The position numbers and the translations under genes are program-made. Under the pieces are notes generated by a model that had not been told where the DNA came from, did no database searches, and saw only the letters and a program-made list of their open reading frames with translations. From positions 1,927,001 to 1,991,000 of the forward strand of contig CM034126.1 in the NCBI GenBank assembly GCA_019914995.1: 64,000 nucleotides of DNA, read 5' to 3'. This DNA comes from Acanthochlamys bracteata (lineage: Eukaryota; Streptophyta; Magnoliopsida; Pandanales; Velloziaceae). This document shows, in pieces, positions 63,801-64,000 of the stretch (position 1 is its first letter; each line of letters begins with the position of its first letter).

Positions 63801-63894
63801 AAATACCATGAGATGATGTATTGATTTTATTGCCACACCTCGATAATTATAGGTTTCCCATCTTTCATCGCCTTCTTCAAATCGCCAGCCAATC
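59684..63894 (-). CDS. LPA1-like P-loop NTPase (2-phosphoglycerate kinase-related), 3' part
   Basis: Eight 3' exons of a gene that continues beyond the right edge: 63894-63839, 63285-62982, 62813-62698, 61928-61872, 60744-60682, 60537-60463, 59746-59684, phases closing throughout, plus more upstream exons outside the window (seven coding exons are visible, the terminal one ending TAG at 59684). The translation reads LAGDLKKAMKDGKPIIIEG then IHLDPSIYLMDDDNRE, later PIIVPIVLKMAEFDHKALLE and EWISTRTLGDNCLTQ, LIANLKTIQDYLCSF, QGLTVVNISASAFTQTLDWL, ending YSKDAEQPKGN. This is the C-terminal half of the plant homologues of rice LPA1 (low phytic acid), related to archaeal 2-phosphoglycerate kinase. 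The P-loop is not in this window. The middle acidic region (SLELEGDSQ...) is probably disordered. Confidence 0.88.
60850..60876. repeat. (CA)n microsatellite
   Basis: About 13 uninterrupted CA units in an intron of the LPA1-like gene, immediately next to the LINE-type tail at 60877, where it may have grown from the end of the element. Confidence 0.9.
60877..61010 (-). mobile_element. RTE-type LINE (or LINE-mobilised SINE) 3' tail
   Basis: Read on the plus strand, CACAACAATAACAACGATTAAGCCTTGTCCCACTAGGTGAGCTCAGG is the reverse complement of the plant RTE-type 3' terminus (CCTAGTGGGA, AAGGCTT, TTG-rich tail). The same terminus is seen in the opposite orientation at 4870-4935. No reverse transcriptase coding is recognisable further along, so its 5' limit is unclear. 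A SINE borrowing the same tail is the alternative. Confidence 0.55.
62033..62493. mobile_element. Non-autonomous hAT-like DNA transposon in an LPA1-like intron
   Basis: The element 62041-62485 (445 bp) has terminal inverted repeats: the left starts TAGAGGTGTAAATATGGGC and the right, on the other strand, starts TAGAGGTGTAACTATGGGC (18 of 19 identical). The flanks CAAGTAAG (62033-62040) and TAAATAAG (62486-62493) match at 6 of 8 bases, an imperfect 8-bp target duplication as expected for hAT elements. Subterminal regions are GC-rich with GGCC and CCCGG repeats, while the centre is AT-rich. It encodes no transposase. Confidence 0.8.
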
Positions 63895-64000
63895 CTATTG
63901 AAGGAAACAAGAAAAAACACCAAACTATGACTAGAGATCACAACAAAAACATAGATACCAACTATCAATTATATGAAATTCTAGCAAAGTAGGCTTCCAA

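Overview
This is a eudicot plant nuclear genome window, probably a rosid. The genes have many short exons separated by AT-rich introns, GT-AG junctions, CT-rich 5' leaders, plant-type transposon remnants and plant-specific families (Agenet/G2484-1, subfamily I GATA factor, plastid PAP/fibrillin, LPA1-like). The species is not determinable by eye. I rebuilt gene models by joining exons at splice signals and checking that codon phase closed over the whole gene.

Layout: 424-12207 (+) is a very large Agenet-domain gene of the G2484-1 type, with 17 coding exons. 13549-13935 holds a cytosolic malate dehydrogenase promoter and first exon plus a decayed second first-exon copy; the rest of the enzyme gene is absent. 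14.7-15.5 kb holds an unidentified relic. 16438-22434 (-) is a complete O-fucosyltransferase gene. It lies head to head (612 bp) with 23047-27182 (+), RNA polymerase II subunit RPB9, whose second intron carries a solo LTR. 27.84-28.32 kb (+) is a dead 2-oxoglutarate dioxygenase, followed by an unidentified reading frame (28690-29037, -). 29.1-34.4 kb has no gene I can support. 34380-34918 (-) is a small PHD-finger protein. 35.9-37.8 kb looks like a copia-type LTR remnant. 41400-42568 (-) is the plastid lipid-associated protein PAP11, carrying an in-frame stop. 44128-50388 (+) is CCT1 (TCP-1 alpha) with 17 exons and one missing base. 55786-56937 (+) is a GATA zinc-finger factor with an in-frame 99-bp intron. 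59684 to the right edge (-) is the 3' part of an LPA1-like P-loop NTPase gene, with a hAT-like element and an RTE-type LINE tail in its introns.

The genes are ordinary housekeeping and regulatory loci with no operon-like logic. The most notable observations are sequence lesions in three otherwise intact conserved genes (Agenet gene, CCT1, PAP11), the orphan malate dehydrogenase 5' end, well-delimited mobile elements inside introns (solo LTR with perfect 5-bp duplication, hAT-like element with imperfect 8-bp duplication), and the GATA intron that can be retained without breaking the frame. I found no tRNA, rRNA or CRISPR, and no clearly novel system.
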